Origin: Cinnamomum chago
Lineage: Eukaryota; Streptophyta; Magnoliopsida; Laurales; Lauraceae
Length of the DNA stretch: 64,000 nt
Direction of reading: 5' to 3'
Assembly: GCA_038049695.1 (NCBI GenBank)
Contig: CP142451.1
Coordinates: forward strand, 66,035,501-66,099,500
Below the pieces are notes generated by a model. It was given only the letters and a program-made list of their open reading frames with translations, did no database searches and was not told where the DNA came from. Shown piece by piece: positions 35,491 to 47,608 of this stretch (position 1 is the stretch's first letter; every line of letters begins with the position of its first letter). The position numbers and the translations under genes were made by a program.

Positions 35491-38013
35491 ACGTGTACAA
35501 GGGCGTTTTTATCTTTTTCAGTGCGTTATTTTTACAAGAGGACTGCCGTCAATATAATAAAATATTGTGGACCGTTTGCAATAAAAACCACAGTTGATGG
35601 ACCTCCACCCAAATGCCCCAAAAAATTTACAACCCAACAAATTTCCTTAAATCTCCTCCATTGAAATCTCAACCCATACAGATTTTCTTAAATCTCCTCC
35701 ATTAATCCTAGGTTTAGTTTCATACAGTTTCTATTCCCTTTCCATCTTATGTCATTGTTCTCTAATCTAAATCTTCTCAAATCTCCTAAAATCTCTCGAT
35801 CCCCTCCAGTCTTCCCAAAAAAATCTCCACTTCTTCCTTAAAAAATCTCCACTTCTTCCTTCCTAAAAAAACTAGAAAAGACTCCAATTTTGATTAAGAT
35901 GAATGACAAGATATGTGGATTATTCACCCAAGTTCAGTGTATGACCTCTCATGGCAATTGATAGTATTGATCATAGGACATATGTTGAGTGATGGCTTTT
36001 TGAGATAAAATTTAGGATGCCCAAAACACAAGAAAGTCTTGAATCTCAAATAAAATTCATTGATACACGATGAGAATGAGATAGCCGTTGGATATCTTGG
36101 CCATGGACACATGGTAAAGGTGACCCACAGCTTGGGAAGAATGGGATTTTGTGGGCTGCACCAATCCAACGATTGAGGTGATTTGGAGGTAGTATTGTCT
36201 TTGTGGGCTGCACCAACCATTTGTTAACAAATGGTCCAGTTTCATGTGATTCATGATCAACTGTTATTCATTCTCATCAGAGTATAATTCACACCTTATG
36301 ACTCTCCCTTCATCTCTTTTAGTATTATTTTATTCATTGACCTTCCAGTTGTTGGACCTCATTCATCACTTCAATGTTCCAAAAAACTAGACCAGATGCT
36401 AAACTACTTTATAAAACGGTTTGATCTTAATCAGTCAAGACTGTAAATAATTATTCTAGCCTGACCATTAGGTTGTAGTCTAACAAACAAATTAGGCAAT
36501 AAAGGATTTTCACTGTAAAATTAGGCTTTAAATCCTTCATTAAGCACATACAATGATGAAATTTTAAAAATCAACTACAGAGTGCTTTTTAAAGAATGAG
36601 AATTATTATTATTATTATTATGACGAAAATGCTCACGACTCAATATTGATATCATAAAAGCTGGTTGAAATTGCTGGTTTTTTACCAGTTTAACATGCAC
36701 TTGACCATCTTGAAAGGCTTGGTTTGGACAGGGGCTAACAGTCCAAGGGACCAGGTTGAGCTGGCTGCTCAACCCAGTCGAGTCATTTTCACACTGCTAA
36801 AAAAATCTCTTATGTGGAACCAAAGTGCCCTCAATGTCAAGAGGACAACTTGCCGATGATGCCCATGTTTGAATGGTTTAAGAGGTTGACTCAATGGGCC
36901 CCACCAGTAGATAGAGGATGCACCGGAGTGCCCAAGATTGTAAGAATGCAGCCATTGATTCTTTGACCTTTGGCTTTTTATGAAGACTTTAGCTTATTGG
37001 TTATCCATTATTTTAATATAACTCAGTTTATTTCAGCCTCTTTTAGTTATATTAATTATTAATTACATGTCTTAATTTTCTTCAAATGAAATTTAAATTA
37101 GTTTAGATGTAAACAATTTTTTTATAAACTGGATGTAAAAAGTTTTTTCAATTATCATATTTTAAAGTGGAGGGTTTCTGATTTAATTTTAACCATACTT
37201 TTTAGTTTTAACCGGACGTTATCTTCGATTTCTACCGCCATTAACTTACTCTGTTTCCTCTTTCTCTAATTCTTTTAACAGATTGTTTCATTTCACTAAC
37301 TTACATTCACTTATGTCAACAGCATTGAAGATGAAAGATAACATCAACCCTTCAGCCATTGGGACAAGTAATGCACCTGGTCAATTGGAAAGTAAAGTGA
37401 CAATCTCAGTGACTAACGCTGAAACACGACGATAAATAAGTGGATGAATTGCACAATCTTCTTATTCTTCAAAGATTTGAATTATTTATTATTCAACTTT
37501 ATGTTTGAAGCGAAATTCATTATTTATTATTTTTCATAAGCATACTTATTTCATAAACTTTTAGTTTATAGATTTTTTCATATTATATTATCATGGTATG
37601 ACAGTTATATGCAACTATACTTGTGCACCAGTGCCTATATGATACTCTTTATTTCAATTAAATAATATCTATTCTCTTACTTTAATTCTAAATATATTCT
37701 CACTTTTAGCCCAGGCCTTTGTTGCTAGTAACTAGTTAAAGTAAAGTAAAGTGAATCCAGACAAGAAATGATAAGGGCTTATATCGAAAGTACAAAATTT
37801 TTAAATTCCCTCCGAGTTTTTCAAAAAAACTAAAAAAAGCAACATTCTTTCTCCCCTAAAAGACAAAAGAACTCCACTTTTCTATCCAAAAAGTCAAAAA
37901 GATTTCATATCAAACAACTAAAAACAAAACACCATCATAACACCTTATATTTTATTCTCTCTTGATTTGATGCTTCACCTCACCATACTTCAATTCACCA
38001 TACATCCAAACAG
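35491..38013. other. Intergenic stretch, no gene seen
   Basis: AT-rich. Holds near-duplicate phrases TTAAATCTCCTCCATT (35650-35705) and ATCTCCACTTCTTCCTT (35822-35865), a repeated GTGGGCTGCACCAA (near 36149 and 36204), and an (ATT)n microsatellite at 36602-36621. ORFs here are short and unconvincing. Confidence 0.5.
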
Positions 38014-38370
38014 GCCCTAAGTGATCTCCCACAAGCTTCCTGTGAGAGGAAAGAGTGGAACCCACAGTGGGGTGCTTCTAATGAAAATTTGACCCCTCAA
38101 AATGTATGTCCCGTGATTATGGGATGTTCACATATTTTAATCCAAAACGAATTGGTTCCATCATAAGATTAATCATACCATTATAGTATAATTAAAATAA
38201 TCATTTGCTTAATCTTATGGCGGAACCAACTTGTTTTGGAGTGAAATTTGAAGGCATCGCATAAACAGTGTGGGCATTCTTTTTTAGCGGCTCAAATTTT
38301 CTTTAGGTGAGCTTCACTGTAGGTTTTGATTCCTTCCTCTCACAAGAAGCATATGGAGCTCACTCAGGGC
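38014..38370. mobile_element. Foldback MITE (357 bp)
   Basis: The left half (from GCCCTAAGTGATCTCC) matches the reverse complement of the right half (GGAGCTCACTCAGGGC at the end) over most of its length. Examples are the CTGTGAGAGGAA and TTCCTCTCACA pair and the GGTTCCATCATAAGATTAA and TTAATCTTATGGCGGAACC pair. The loop is near 38195. Non-coding. The superfamily is unclear because no firm target duplication could be read. Confidence 0.72.
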
Positions 38371-38409
38371 ATCCGGACTAATTAACCAAGTGAACTCACA
38401 TCAAGGTTG

Positions 38410-39069
38410 GCCAGTCTCGGTAAGAGTACCGACTGGGCTCATCTCGGTCTCAGTATAAGGCACCTCGGCAATAGTGTTAGGATGCGTCTGAATCCGGCCT
38501 CAATATCATCTTCAACTCAGTCCGTGCACAAAGATGAGTACTAGGCCATGATTGTACTTCTATGAAGTTACGGCTACGTTGCAGAACGTGTTGACTGACA
38601 AGACAGGCGCCGGATAGTGATCAGGTGTCGTCTCGATCAATCACATCCACATTAATACCAGGAGTCATCTCTTGATTCGACCTGACAATATCTCCACCTA
38701 ACCCCACTAAGGGTGCGCCAGGTGAAACCTCTACATAAACAAGGGTAAAAATCCCTTCGGAGGTATGTGATGTTGTGTTATCTTTTTACAACATCACGCA
38801 TCATTATGCTGAATATCACACATTGCATAGCGCGTTACAGAACGCCTTGCATAAGAGCATACTTGGCTCTCATCTCCATCCTTTGTTTAGTGACAGTACT
38901 AACTCAAGCATCAAAGAGCCTTCGGCTGACGGCAGCCAGGGTCTCTGATCTCTATTTCTCCTTTTCTTTCAGGTCCTAAAGCAATCTATTTTCCCCCAAA
39001 GAAGCTTAAACAGCAAATCACAAATCTTACACTAACCTAACCTGGGTCCTTAACTTTTAGGCACCCACA
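38410..39069 (+). repeat. Partial 5' LTR of the Tat-like element
   Basis: Aligns with the 3' LTR from CCAGTCTCGGTAAGAG onward and ends GCACCCACA directly before the PBS. Confidence 0.8.
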
Positions 39070-39089
39070 ATTGGCGTCGTCTGTGGGGA

Positions 39090-39680
39090 ATGATCAACAA
39101 AGCCATGCCTCTAGCAGCAGCAAAGGATCTGCAAAGCCCCGCCACCATCATCGATAACCCCCTATCGAACCAGTTCCAGGGAAAGTCTAATACAACAGGC
39201 GCGGGACAACCTGTAACTCAGAACAGGTTCATCAGTAAAGAAGGTGATAGCACCTCCCCAGCAAAGCGCTCCTCCCCCGGAGCACACCCAGCAGAGTACT
39301 GCCCTGCTAGAGACTCCCCCGCGGAGCGAAAGTTCCAACAGCAGCCGGGTCTCGTCATTTCTTCCACCAGGTGGATCGCAACAGCGATAATGATGAAGAT
39401 CCGTCCCTTGTTGATACCAAGGCCCGCGGCCACGGCCCCCGCATCTTTTGAGCAAGCTCCGCTACTAGCCAGCAAGCTTCAAAGGGACCTCATTCGGTTC
39501 CCCATAGTCACTGTGAAAGCACTGATCGACAGGACGAACCAGGACGAAGCTCGAGCTCGAGCTCACAAGAGCTACAATCTCTGGCGGAACCCCTCCCCCA
39601 GAAAAAAGAATGAAGGTCACGGAAACGGTTCCTTGACTCGCCATACAAATCTTCATCCTCAAGTCCCGGTTCGGAAATAA
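39090..39680 (+). pseudogene. Gag-leader-type region of the Tat-like element
   Basis: Begins at the first ATG after the PBS. The start (PLAAAKDLQSPATIID) and proline/serine/glutamine-rich low-complexity content recur at 60450 in the second Tat-like element. Coding sense is spread over more than one frame in both copies, so this is a broken fossil with several breaks. No capsid core or zinc knuckle could be recognised after it. Confidence 0.5.
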
Positions 39681-39827
39681 CGTCAGCCACAGCTCGAACA
39701 GCTCCAATCGCGACAGCTTGGGCAGTGGCCTCGGCAATATCACCAGCCACGACTCAGGTAGAAGCGCAACCTAGCAGGAGTTTAAGCTACGACTTCGGTG
39801 ACAGTACCAAACCACTGCTCAACTCCT

Positions 39828-40510
39828 TCAGTTGTTAGCTCCAGCAACGGCCTTGGTGACAACACCAGCTGCTACTCGGACAATCCCGATCTCGACAACT
39901 CCAGCAACGGCCTCAGTAATAACACCAGTCGCGGCTCGGACAGTTCTAATCTTCATAGCTCCTGCTACGGCCTCGGCAGCAGCACCAGCCTTAGCCCAGC
40001 TTCTTCGGACATATAACAAAGCTTCAGCAGTGGCCTCGATGACAACACCAGCCTCCGCTACGTAGCTTTAACGTCAAGCCTCGGTAGCAACACCGACCTC
40101 GACTTACAAAGCTCCGGCAATGGCCTCGGTGATAGCACCAACCATAACCCGGACAACTTCACTTACAACAACTCTGTTCCCTCGCCGCAGTTATGGAACT
40201 CGGCAAAGGTCTCAGCTCGGTGACAGCACCAGCATGGAAGAGACCACAGCTCAGTTACAGAACCAACTGCAAAGCGCCGCGGTTATGGAACTCAGCAAAG
40301 GTCTTAGCTCGGTGACAGCACCAGCATGGAAGAGACCACAGCTCGGTTACATAACCAACTGCAAAGCACCGCAGTTTTGGAACTCGACAAAGGTCTCAGC
40401 TCGGTGGCAGCACCAGCATGGAAGATACCACAGCTCGGTTACAGAACCAGCTGCAAAGTGCCACGGTTATGGAACTCTACCAAAATCTTGGCTCGGTTAC
40501 AAAACCAGCC
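39828..40510 (+). repeat. Local tandem repeats (about 60 bp, then 92 bp)
   Basis: The first set varies on GCAACGGCCTCGGTAATAAC with a period near 60 (39840-40130). The second is a clean 92-base tandem repeat: 40183-40274, 40275-40366, 40367-40458 and a partial copy to about 40510, each with CAGCTCGGTGACAGCACC. Since 92 is not a multiple of 3, the repeats shift frame and are not a protein repeat. Confidence 0.85.
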
Positions 40511-41063
40511 AACTTGGTCACGGGACCAAGCGAAGCAACAATCCAAGTTATGGAACCCAGCGGCTATTCTAGTTCGGTTATGGAACCGGCTATGCAGTTG
40601 AAGGACCTGATCGCTTCCTAGGAGATTCTAGTTCGGTTGCGGAACCAGCTACGAAATTTTTACCTCTAAAGGTGCAGGTACTTCTCAAAGTTATTTAAAC
40701 TTCGGCGCAATTAGAATTCCGGTTGCTGAACCGAGTTCGACTAGCCTAAGTTACTTCTGGTTAAGGAACCAAAGTCATTATTGCCCAATAGTCATTCAGT
40801 TTCGGTTACTGAACCGAACTTAACTACTTGGTCAAGAATCGAGCGTTTGTGCTAAGAGCCCAGTTGTTGAACGAAAGTCAAGCACACACACACAGGTTGT
40901 TATCAGAGGAAGTGAGAGGGTAAGTATGAATGTAAAAGTTCTCTTCATTGATGAAAGAATCATTACAAAATCAGTTCTTTACATGAGAAAGAAAAAGAAA
41001 AATACAAAAACTTCAAGATTCAGTAGCCTCGACGTTGACGTCAAAAGGCTCGGTCCTAGTAGC

Positions 41064-43178
41064 TTAGGGAGCATCCTCAGGCGGAACAACTTCCGCAACA
41101 ACTTTTGCAGCAGGGACAGAACTCGGCTCAGACCCAGGGCGAGTGAACTTTGGCAGGTCCTGATAGACAGGATGATCATCTAGGATCCCTGCCTTCTTCA
41201 ATGCAGCTCGGCACCAAGCTTGAACAGCTCCGAATAGATATTCTCGACTTAGGCCTCGTACTCTTTAGTAGCCGCATCCACCCCGTCCTGAAAGTATTTC
41301 TCGATCTCAGCTTCGATCGAGGCTCGAAGTGCGACTTTCTCCTTCTGTGCCATTTCGAGAACGGCATCCCGCTTTGCCAGCTCGGCCTCAAGTGCGAGAA
41401 TCTTCTTTTCCTTGACCGCAGCCACGCCTCTCAGCTCGTGGGTCTCAGCCTTCACGTTACTGAGTTCTTGGAGCACAAACTCCATTTCTGCCTCCTGGCT
41501 GGTTATTTTCTCCCCCGCCACCTTCAGCTCCCGGCTACTTCCCTCCAAGGCCGCAACGATTTTTTCTTCTCTGCTTCCAGCTTTTCAACCTTTTGGAGCC
41601 ACTTTCGCGGGCCCTCTCCAGGACCAGTTGAACCCTCTACGCAGTCTGAACAAGAAGAAAAAGTCAGAAGAAAGCTAATAAAAGCAAATGCTACTCGAAG
41701 ATCTGCATCAGACACTTACCGAGAAGATCGACTGCAGAGATGCAGACGGCAGTGTCATGTCGTCCACTCCTTTGTGCCTCTGCATATCGAGTGGCAAGAG
41801 CAGCAACGACCAACAGACTGCTGTTTAGACGGTCTTCCACCGTCATGGGCCTCCCCGGCCTGAGCTGGAGGCTTGGCCTCCATAGAGCCGCCCCCGCGGG
41901 CTGAGGAGCGAAGGCCTGGCCAGGGCCTTTTTCTGACGAGCCCTTGCCCCGGTGCCTCTTCTCCCTTGGGGCCTTCTCTTTAGCCCCTTTAGCAGGCTAC
42001 TGCTGAGCTCCCGAGCCACAGCCCTCAGACCGCGACCTCTTCTCAGCCCGGCCTCCCTCTCTTTGTGTCTCGGCGGAACGCTGCCGAGCTGCAACAGCAG
42101 TGCCGGGGGCAATAGCAACATCCCCAGCAGTAACAGCAGAACCCTCGACGCCGCCCGAGGTAGCACCCCCAACAGCAGCAGTAGAACCCTCGGCGCCCCC
42201 TGAGATTGCTAAGGAAGAGGGAGTTGGACCTCCAAAGATTTTCGCCCTCAGGTTTTTCACCTTCAAAATAAGTCGCCTCTTATCCATCTCCTCTCCCATT
42301 TCTTCTTCGGGGTTGGAGGGAGACGAGTAGCTCTCAACGAGCTGGGCGAAATCAACAGCCTCCGAGTTGGCGGGCGTGAGCTCCTTCCTCTTGATGTACG
42401 TGTGGTACCTCGGCTCGTATCCTAGCAAGGACCAGGCAGCTTGCCCGTTATGGCCGTGATACTTGTGCACAAGTTTCAGCCAGTTGTCGTTCCGCTTCCA
42501 GCCGGATCGCTCAGCTCCCTGTTTCCTCTGGCTGGTCTATGCATGACAGAAGATAATATCAGTTCGGCAAGACAACAGAAGGAAGAAACAAACACTCTGA
42601 GCTCAGTAATTACTTAGAGGAACCCCGAAGTGTCGAGGAATCCTGTACAATTTCTCTACCTCAGTCTCATCCTTGTCGAACTCCCAGTTGCCAGAGACGA
42701 GCAGACGACCATCCCCGGCGTGTCTGTTTGAGTCCTCCAGGTCATGGACGAAGGGTTCCATCTTTTGCTTCCCACGGAGATAATAGTTGTGACCGTCCCC
42801 GGCGGTCTTGTACAGGTCATATACATCCTTGATGTCATGGACACCGAGGTTTATGCCCAATATCTTATTGAGCTCGGCAACGCCCATTATGACTTTGAAG
42901 CCATTGGGCATCAGCTGCCATGAGTCGAGGTGCCATGTCGCCAAGCAGGCCCCAAGTAGAGGGTGGACGGGGAACCTAACCCCTCCCTCTATTATTGAGA
43001 CTAACGGGAATGACATCCAGCCATCCCAAAAGGATCGACCCTCGAAGAGATTATCCGGGTCATCCAATTTTGTTGGGACATCCTCTGGGACCCCATACAT
43101 TTCCCTGAAGCAGGCCATGGCCTCAGGGGTCTCCGTCCAACTCCTGTAAGATCTCATTCTTCTAACAGATGGCGACAC
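41064..43178 (-). CDS. Antisense ORF region (plant gypsy-type putative transposase-like domain and coiled coil)
   Basis: Minus strand. 42603-43178 encodes 191 residues with GVRFPVHPLL at about 66-75 and QLMPNGFKVIMG at 88-99, matching the pattern of the plant domain called 'putative gypsy type transposase' (RFPLHPF...QLHPN.WR...G). 41997-42530 encodes a basic segment followed by an alanine/glycine-rich linker. 41249-41715 encodes a coiled coil rich in Glu/Lys/Ala. Between the first two, AG at a TGCATAG site near 42541 and a GT near 42610 look like intron edges; extra ORFs in this lineage can be spliced. Function unknown; known from Tat-group elements as an extra antisense ORF. A TATA box lies upstream at 43418-43424. 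Integrity is uncertain. Confidence 0.6.
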
Positions 43179-43417
43179 TGGAAAAGGGAGGGAGGCAGAA
43201 ACCCTAAAACCTTAGAGCAAAACCCCTAAACAGAGAAAGGCGGTGTGCAAAGACAGGGGCAGGGAAGAAAAACTCACAGAGAAGGAGACAGACTCCGGGC
43301 TCCGGTTCGCTGAGTCGGACTTCCAGCAAAAGCTCTGGCAGGGTCCTCTTCTCTCTTGCAGCAGAACTTTCTCTGATGAAATGCTAAAGTGAAAAAAAGG
43401 ACGGAGGAAAAGGCCCC

Positions 43418-43424
43418 ATTTATA
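43418..43424 (-). promoter_or_regulatory. TATA box for the antisense ORF
   Basis: CTATAAATGGGG on the minus strand, about 240 bases upstream of the first ATG of the antisense ORF. It is inside the element and opposite to the LTR promoter, so the ORF seems to have its own promoter. Confidence 0.55.
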
Positions 43425-43825
43425 GACAGTATGGCGCCCGTTCCAATTCCTGAAGGCAAGTGTCGCTTCGATTTCGTTGAACGGCCAACCAAATGGAGAC
43501 ACGTGGCACTGCCAGTTAATCTCGCACAGAGATTCAGACGCTACATTTATTGCCTTGGGAAGACGAAACATCAGCATGCTATTTATTGCCTCGGGCTGAT
43601 AAAGCCTCACCTACCTAATATTTATCGCATCGGGAAGACGTAGTGTCACCGGCATGATATTTATTGTCCCGGAAAGGCAAGCAGACTTCATGATAAAGAT
43701 CAGATGTCACCAGGCAAACACCGAGATGAATTTCAAAATGGATACCTCAGATCCTCTCAACACGATACTCAACTCCCGACCTCGAAAAGTTAGAGAACTC
43801 CAAGAAGTCGCGAGCTGGGGGCAAT

Positions 43826-44665
43826 TGTGTGGGGTGTTTTCCTAATAGTAGGATTACGCTAGCCCGGTAGCAGTACCAGCTTAGCTCATCCCGATCTCGG
43901 TATCTAAGTTCGGCCACAGTGCCAAGATCCATCTAGTTAGGTAACGGTACCAACTAGACATCTCTTCTCAGTTCTGCAAACAGTGCCAGCTTGCGCTAAG
44001 CTTGAGCCAGTCTCAGTAAGAGTACCGACTGGGCTCATCTCAGTCTCTGTATAAGGCACCTCGGCAATAGTGCCAGGATGCGTCCGAATCCGGCCTCAGT
44101 ATCATCTTCAGCTCGGTCCGTCCACAGAGATGAGTACTGGGCCATGATTGTACTTCTATGAAGTTACGGCTACGTTGCAGAACGTGCTGACAGACAAGAC
44201 AGGTGCCGGATAGTGATCAGGTGTCATCTCGATCAATCACATCCACATTAATACTAGGGGTCATCTCTTGATTCGACCTGACAGTATCTCCACCTACCCC
44301 CACTAAGGATGCGCCAGGTGAAACCTCTACATAAACAAGGGTAAGAATCCCTTCGGAGGTATGTGATGTTATATTATGTTTTTTACAATATCACGCATCA
44401 TTATGCTGAATATCACACATTGCATAGCGCATTACAGAACGCCTTGTATAAGAGCATACTTGCCTCTCATCTCCATCATTTGTTCAATGATAGCACTAAC
44501 TCAGGCATCGGAGAGCCTTTGGCTGACGGCAGTGAGGGCCTCTGATCTCTATTTCTTCTTTTCTTTCAGGTCCTAAGGCGATCTATCTTCCCCAAAGAAG
44601 CTTAAACAACAAATCACAAATCTTACACTAACCTAACCTGGGTCCTTAACATTTAGGCACCCACA
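43826..44665 (+). repeat. 3' LTR of the Tat-like element (840 bp)
   Basis: From TGTGTGGGGTG, right after the purine-rich tract, to GGCACCCACA. The same start is seen at 59644 in the second Tat-like element. Confidence 0.88.
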
Positions 44666-44670
44666 CTCAC

Positions 44671-47603
44671 TGTAAGACCCCGACCAGAGTGAACTCGATT
44701 AGTACTAATTAAGTCGTGTGTTAGTTCTAAGCTTGATTAGTGAGTTTGGCTAAGTTGGATTGGAATAGCTTTTGAAATAGTTTTGGGGAATTTTGATTTG
44801 CTTTGTGTTAGTGGGGCCCTTTGGGGGTTCCTTTTTATGACTTTGCATGCTCTTGAGGATTATCGGAGATTTTGCATTCATTGTTTTAATCTCGTTTTAT
44901 TAGTATTGTTATTCCATACAACTTTTATGTTGATCCCGTGCCCGTTCGAGACCCCGAAACCCGATTTCATAGCCTTGAGGGCAAAACATTCATTGAGCAC
45001 TAAATCTGTACCCAATACACGATATTCCCGAAACCCGCGAAACATATACTTTTTAGAAACTAGATATTTCGACGATCACTTTTCTCTTCTTCGTCGAATT
45101 CATTAGAAGCCCCGAAAGCCATGAATTCAGCCCAATTAGATTGCTAGTGGTGGAGCCCAGCCCCCCACTTGCTTTATAAGGAGATCATCTTCCTCATTTT
45201 CCCTTTTTAGAAGATTCCAATCTCAACCTAGGGTTTCCATTTTCTTCCTTCTTGCTCTTGCCTCCCGTCACCAAATCCACCACCAACCTTGCACAAATTG
45301 AGACGTTGAGATCATCATCTTTTTCCTCATCACCATAGCTCTCTATTGATACCATTGCTAGAGAAAACCCTCCATTACAAGACTCCCTTTGAGCTCACCT
45401 TGTCCATTAGAGGACCTTACAACTTGGACCATTGATTTGGAAGGCTTGTTAGAGCATGATTTGCTTATTAGAGTCCAAGGCAAGTGGATGATTTAATTTT
45501 TTATAAGCTTTCCATGATTTTGGTATTTTCCACTCATGCCTATTTATTGCTTTGTTTTGAAATAAATGTTCATGATAGAGTATTAATGGTGCATTTATAT
45601 CATAAAAGTGTATTGGTGCATGGCATTTAATTTCCTCTTGTTTTGTCCCAAATGCACTCTTATGTGAAATGGTTTCCTTCTTTCTTTCTTTGTATTGAAT
45701 GTGATGTTGATGGAGGAGAATGGGATGGATGTTGTGAAAGATTTGATGTTGCTTGAATGAAGTTTTAGACTCCTCATTAGATGTATAAAAGTGGCTAGAA
45801 AGGGGTTGTAGAAGGAAGATATAGAGAGGAGCTGAACTGGTCTGGAATCAGTTTCTGGACAGTTCGCTCGAGCGAACATGACACTTCGCTCGAGCAAAGT
45901 GTCCAGAAAAGGGTTCGGAGAATTTCAGTAGCTTGGTCGCTCGAGTAGACCCCTGGGTCACTCGAGCGGACATCCCAGAACTTGTTCCAAAGAGTCGTTA
46001 GTTCGAGCACACTAAAACTTCGCTCGAGCCAATGAGTTCGCTCGAGCCACCTCAACTACGCTCGAGCGAACCCACCCAGACAGCCATTCCAGAGAGCTCC
46101 TCGCTTGAGCAAACTCTCTGGTTCGCTCGAGCGATGAGCTTTGTTGGTCAAAGGTTATGTTTGGGATAATGATGAACTATTTAAATGTTTTGGGACTATT
46201 CATTGAGAACCCCTCTATGTCAAGGAGATTTACTAAGCAATGTATGAGGCCATTTGAAAAAGAAATCATATCACGAAGATGTCATTTGAAGTTTTGAAAA
46301 TTCAAAGTGTATAAGGAGCCCGGAATGTCCCCCAAGCTCAAAGAGTACCAAATTGTTATTAGATTGACATACGGGATCCCTACTCACTTCAAATAAATCT
46401 TGAACCCCATACTTTACCCGAAATTCCAATTGTTTATTGTACTTTATTGATCCAGAGATTTATACTACATGCCTTGCTTTCCCGAAAGCAATGAAGTACA
46501 CTTACAATGGTTACTTGTCTTGAAGTGCATTACACCACATGAAACGATGGTGTGCCCTTGAGCACCCCCGTCCTGCCCGTTTATTTATTCGTACTTGATT
46601 TACTTGCACATGTCTCGATTTGTTATTTGACCTATGAGTCGGCACCACTAAGCTTGGATAACCCTGTTGGTCTGATCCACCGACTTGGAGATCCCCCTCT
46701 TGTCCCGCCAGCTGCAGTTTGGATCCCGCTACCCGGTTACTACCGTGGTCTTGTCCCGATGCCCGGCTCGCTACCGTGGTCATGTATAGTATATGTATAT
46801 GTAATTATAAGATCCACTGTTTCTCCTCACCTCGAGTGACTGAGATCAATGCCTAGTTATTGCTCTATCGCTTTAGTGATAGAGGACTTAGCTTCGTGTG
46901 GTTGCCATCTTGCTTGTTTCCCCATTTCCTTGGTTACATGTACATGTTTTATAATGCATACTTATATTTGAATAAATGTTTTATCTCGTCTATGGAAAAT
47001 GTTATTTAAACAGGTTTAAATGCTTTTGAAGGTAAATTCATATGTTATTTTATTGTCATTGTATTTTACCCATTTCCCAAACCGTCGTGTTTGACCTACT
47101 CTTTGGTACTCAAGTCCCGTTGTTGGTTATCCCGAGGAGGAGCACGAGAAGGCGGTCGAAGAACCGTAATAGTTAGTTGAGTGGCACATTGATGACGTCA
47201 TTTAGACGTTTGGTTGCTATGAGAGACTTAATATTTTGGGAAACTGTTTAACCATTCTTTGGATTGGTATTTTGTTTATATTGGCCTTTGTTGGCCTCTA
47301 TTTTTGGAAAATGTAATTAAATGATCTCTGTATAAACTTTAACTTACTTTTGGGTAACATGCTAATGATCATTGCTCATACTGATACTTGCTTATACATG
47401 TGATTTATCTTGTGATTAGAAGTGAATTATCATTTGATTTGCTACACGCTTCCGCACTTAATAGAAATGTACATATATGGTTGAGATATCCTCACCGCGG
47501 ACACCTGTGGGAAATTAAATAAATGTATGGCATTAAACCGATGTGGTACATCATTAGTCCCGATCCCGGATTAGTCTTTCGAGCCCGGTCCGGGGTTGCG
47601 ACA
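44671..47603 (+). repeat. Solo LTR A, TGTAAGACC family (2933 bp), target duplication CTCAC
   Basis: Starts TGTAAGACCCCGACC, ends GGTCCGGGGTTGCGACA, flanked by CTCAC at 44666-44670 and 47604-47608. A TATA box (CTTTATAAGG) lies near 45170. A palindrome block at about 45863-46135 has some ten variants of TTCGCTCGAGCGAA. No internal region remains. Probably Ty3/gypsy, perhaps Tekay/Del-like from length and ends (tentative). Its target is the first five bases outside the Tat-like 3' LTR. Confidence 0.88.
45863..46135 (+). repeat. Palindrome block of LTR A (TTCGCTCGAGCGAA type)
   Basis: A perfect 14-base palindrome at 45863-45876 and further variants near 45884, 45934, 45957, 46018, 46036, 46052, 46102 and 46122, most with a CTCGAG core. 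It lies downstream of the TATA box, so it would be transcribed. The same place in LTR B holds unrelated palindromes. Confidence 0.85.
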
Positions 47604-47608
47604 CTCAC

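Larger units (their letters stand above)
38410..44665 (+). mobile_element. Ty3/gypsy Tat-like element with antisense ORF, no pol seen
   Basis: Order on the plus strand: partial 5' LTR (38410-39069), PBS-like TTGGCGTCGTCTGTGGGG (39071-39088), gag-leader-type region from ATG 39090, local repeats (39828-40510), antisense ORF region (43178-41064, minus), purine-rich tract GAGCTGGGGGCAAT (about 43812-43825), 3' LTR (43826-44665). The TTGGCGCCGTCTGTGGG style of PBS and an antisense ORF ahead of the 3' LTR are known from Tat-lineage gypsy elements. LTRs differ by roughly one base in 15-20 by eye: moderately young. The element is broken and non-autonomous. CTCAC occurs just left of the 5' LTR (38396-38400) and right after the 3' LTR (44666-44670), a possible target copy. 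Confidence 0.72.

Noticed and set aside
36057-36260. Overlapping minus-strand frames with repeated WCSPQ-type segments
   Set aside because: They come from a short direct repeat (GTGGGCTGCACCAA); no protein family recognised.
40120-40572. 150-codon frame and neighbours across the 92-base repeats
   Set aside because: The repeat length is not a multiple of three, so overlapping frames all look open; not evidence of a protein.
45863-46135. CRISPR-like look of the repeated TTCGCTCGAGCGAA motifs
   Set aside because: Irregular spacing, inexact repeats, plant context and position within an LTR rule out a CRISPR array.
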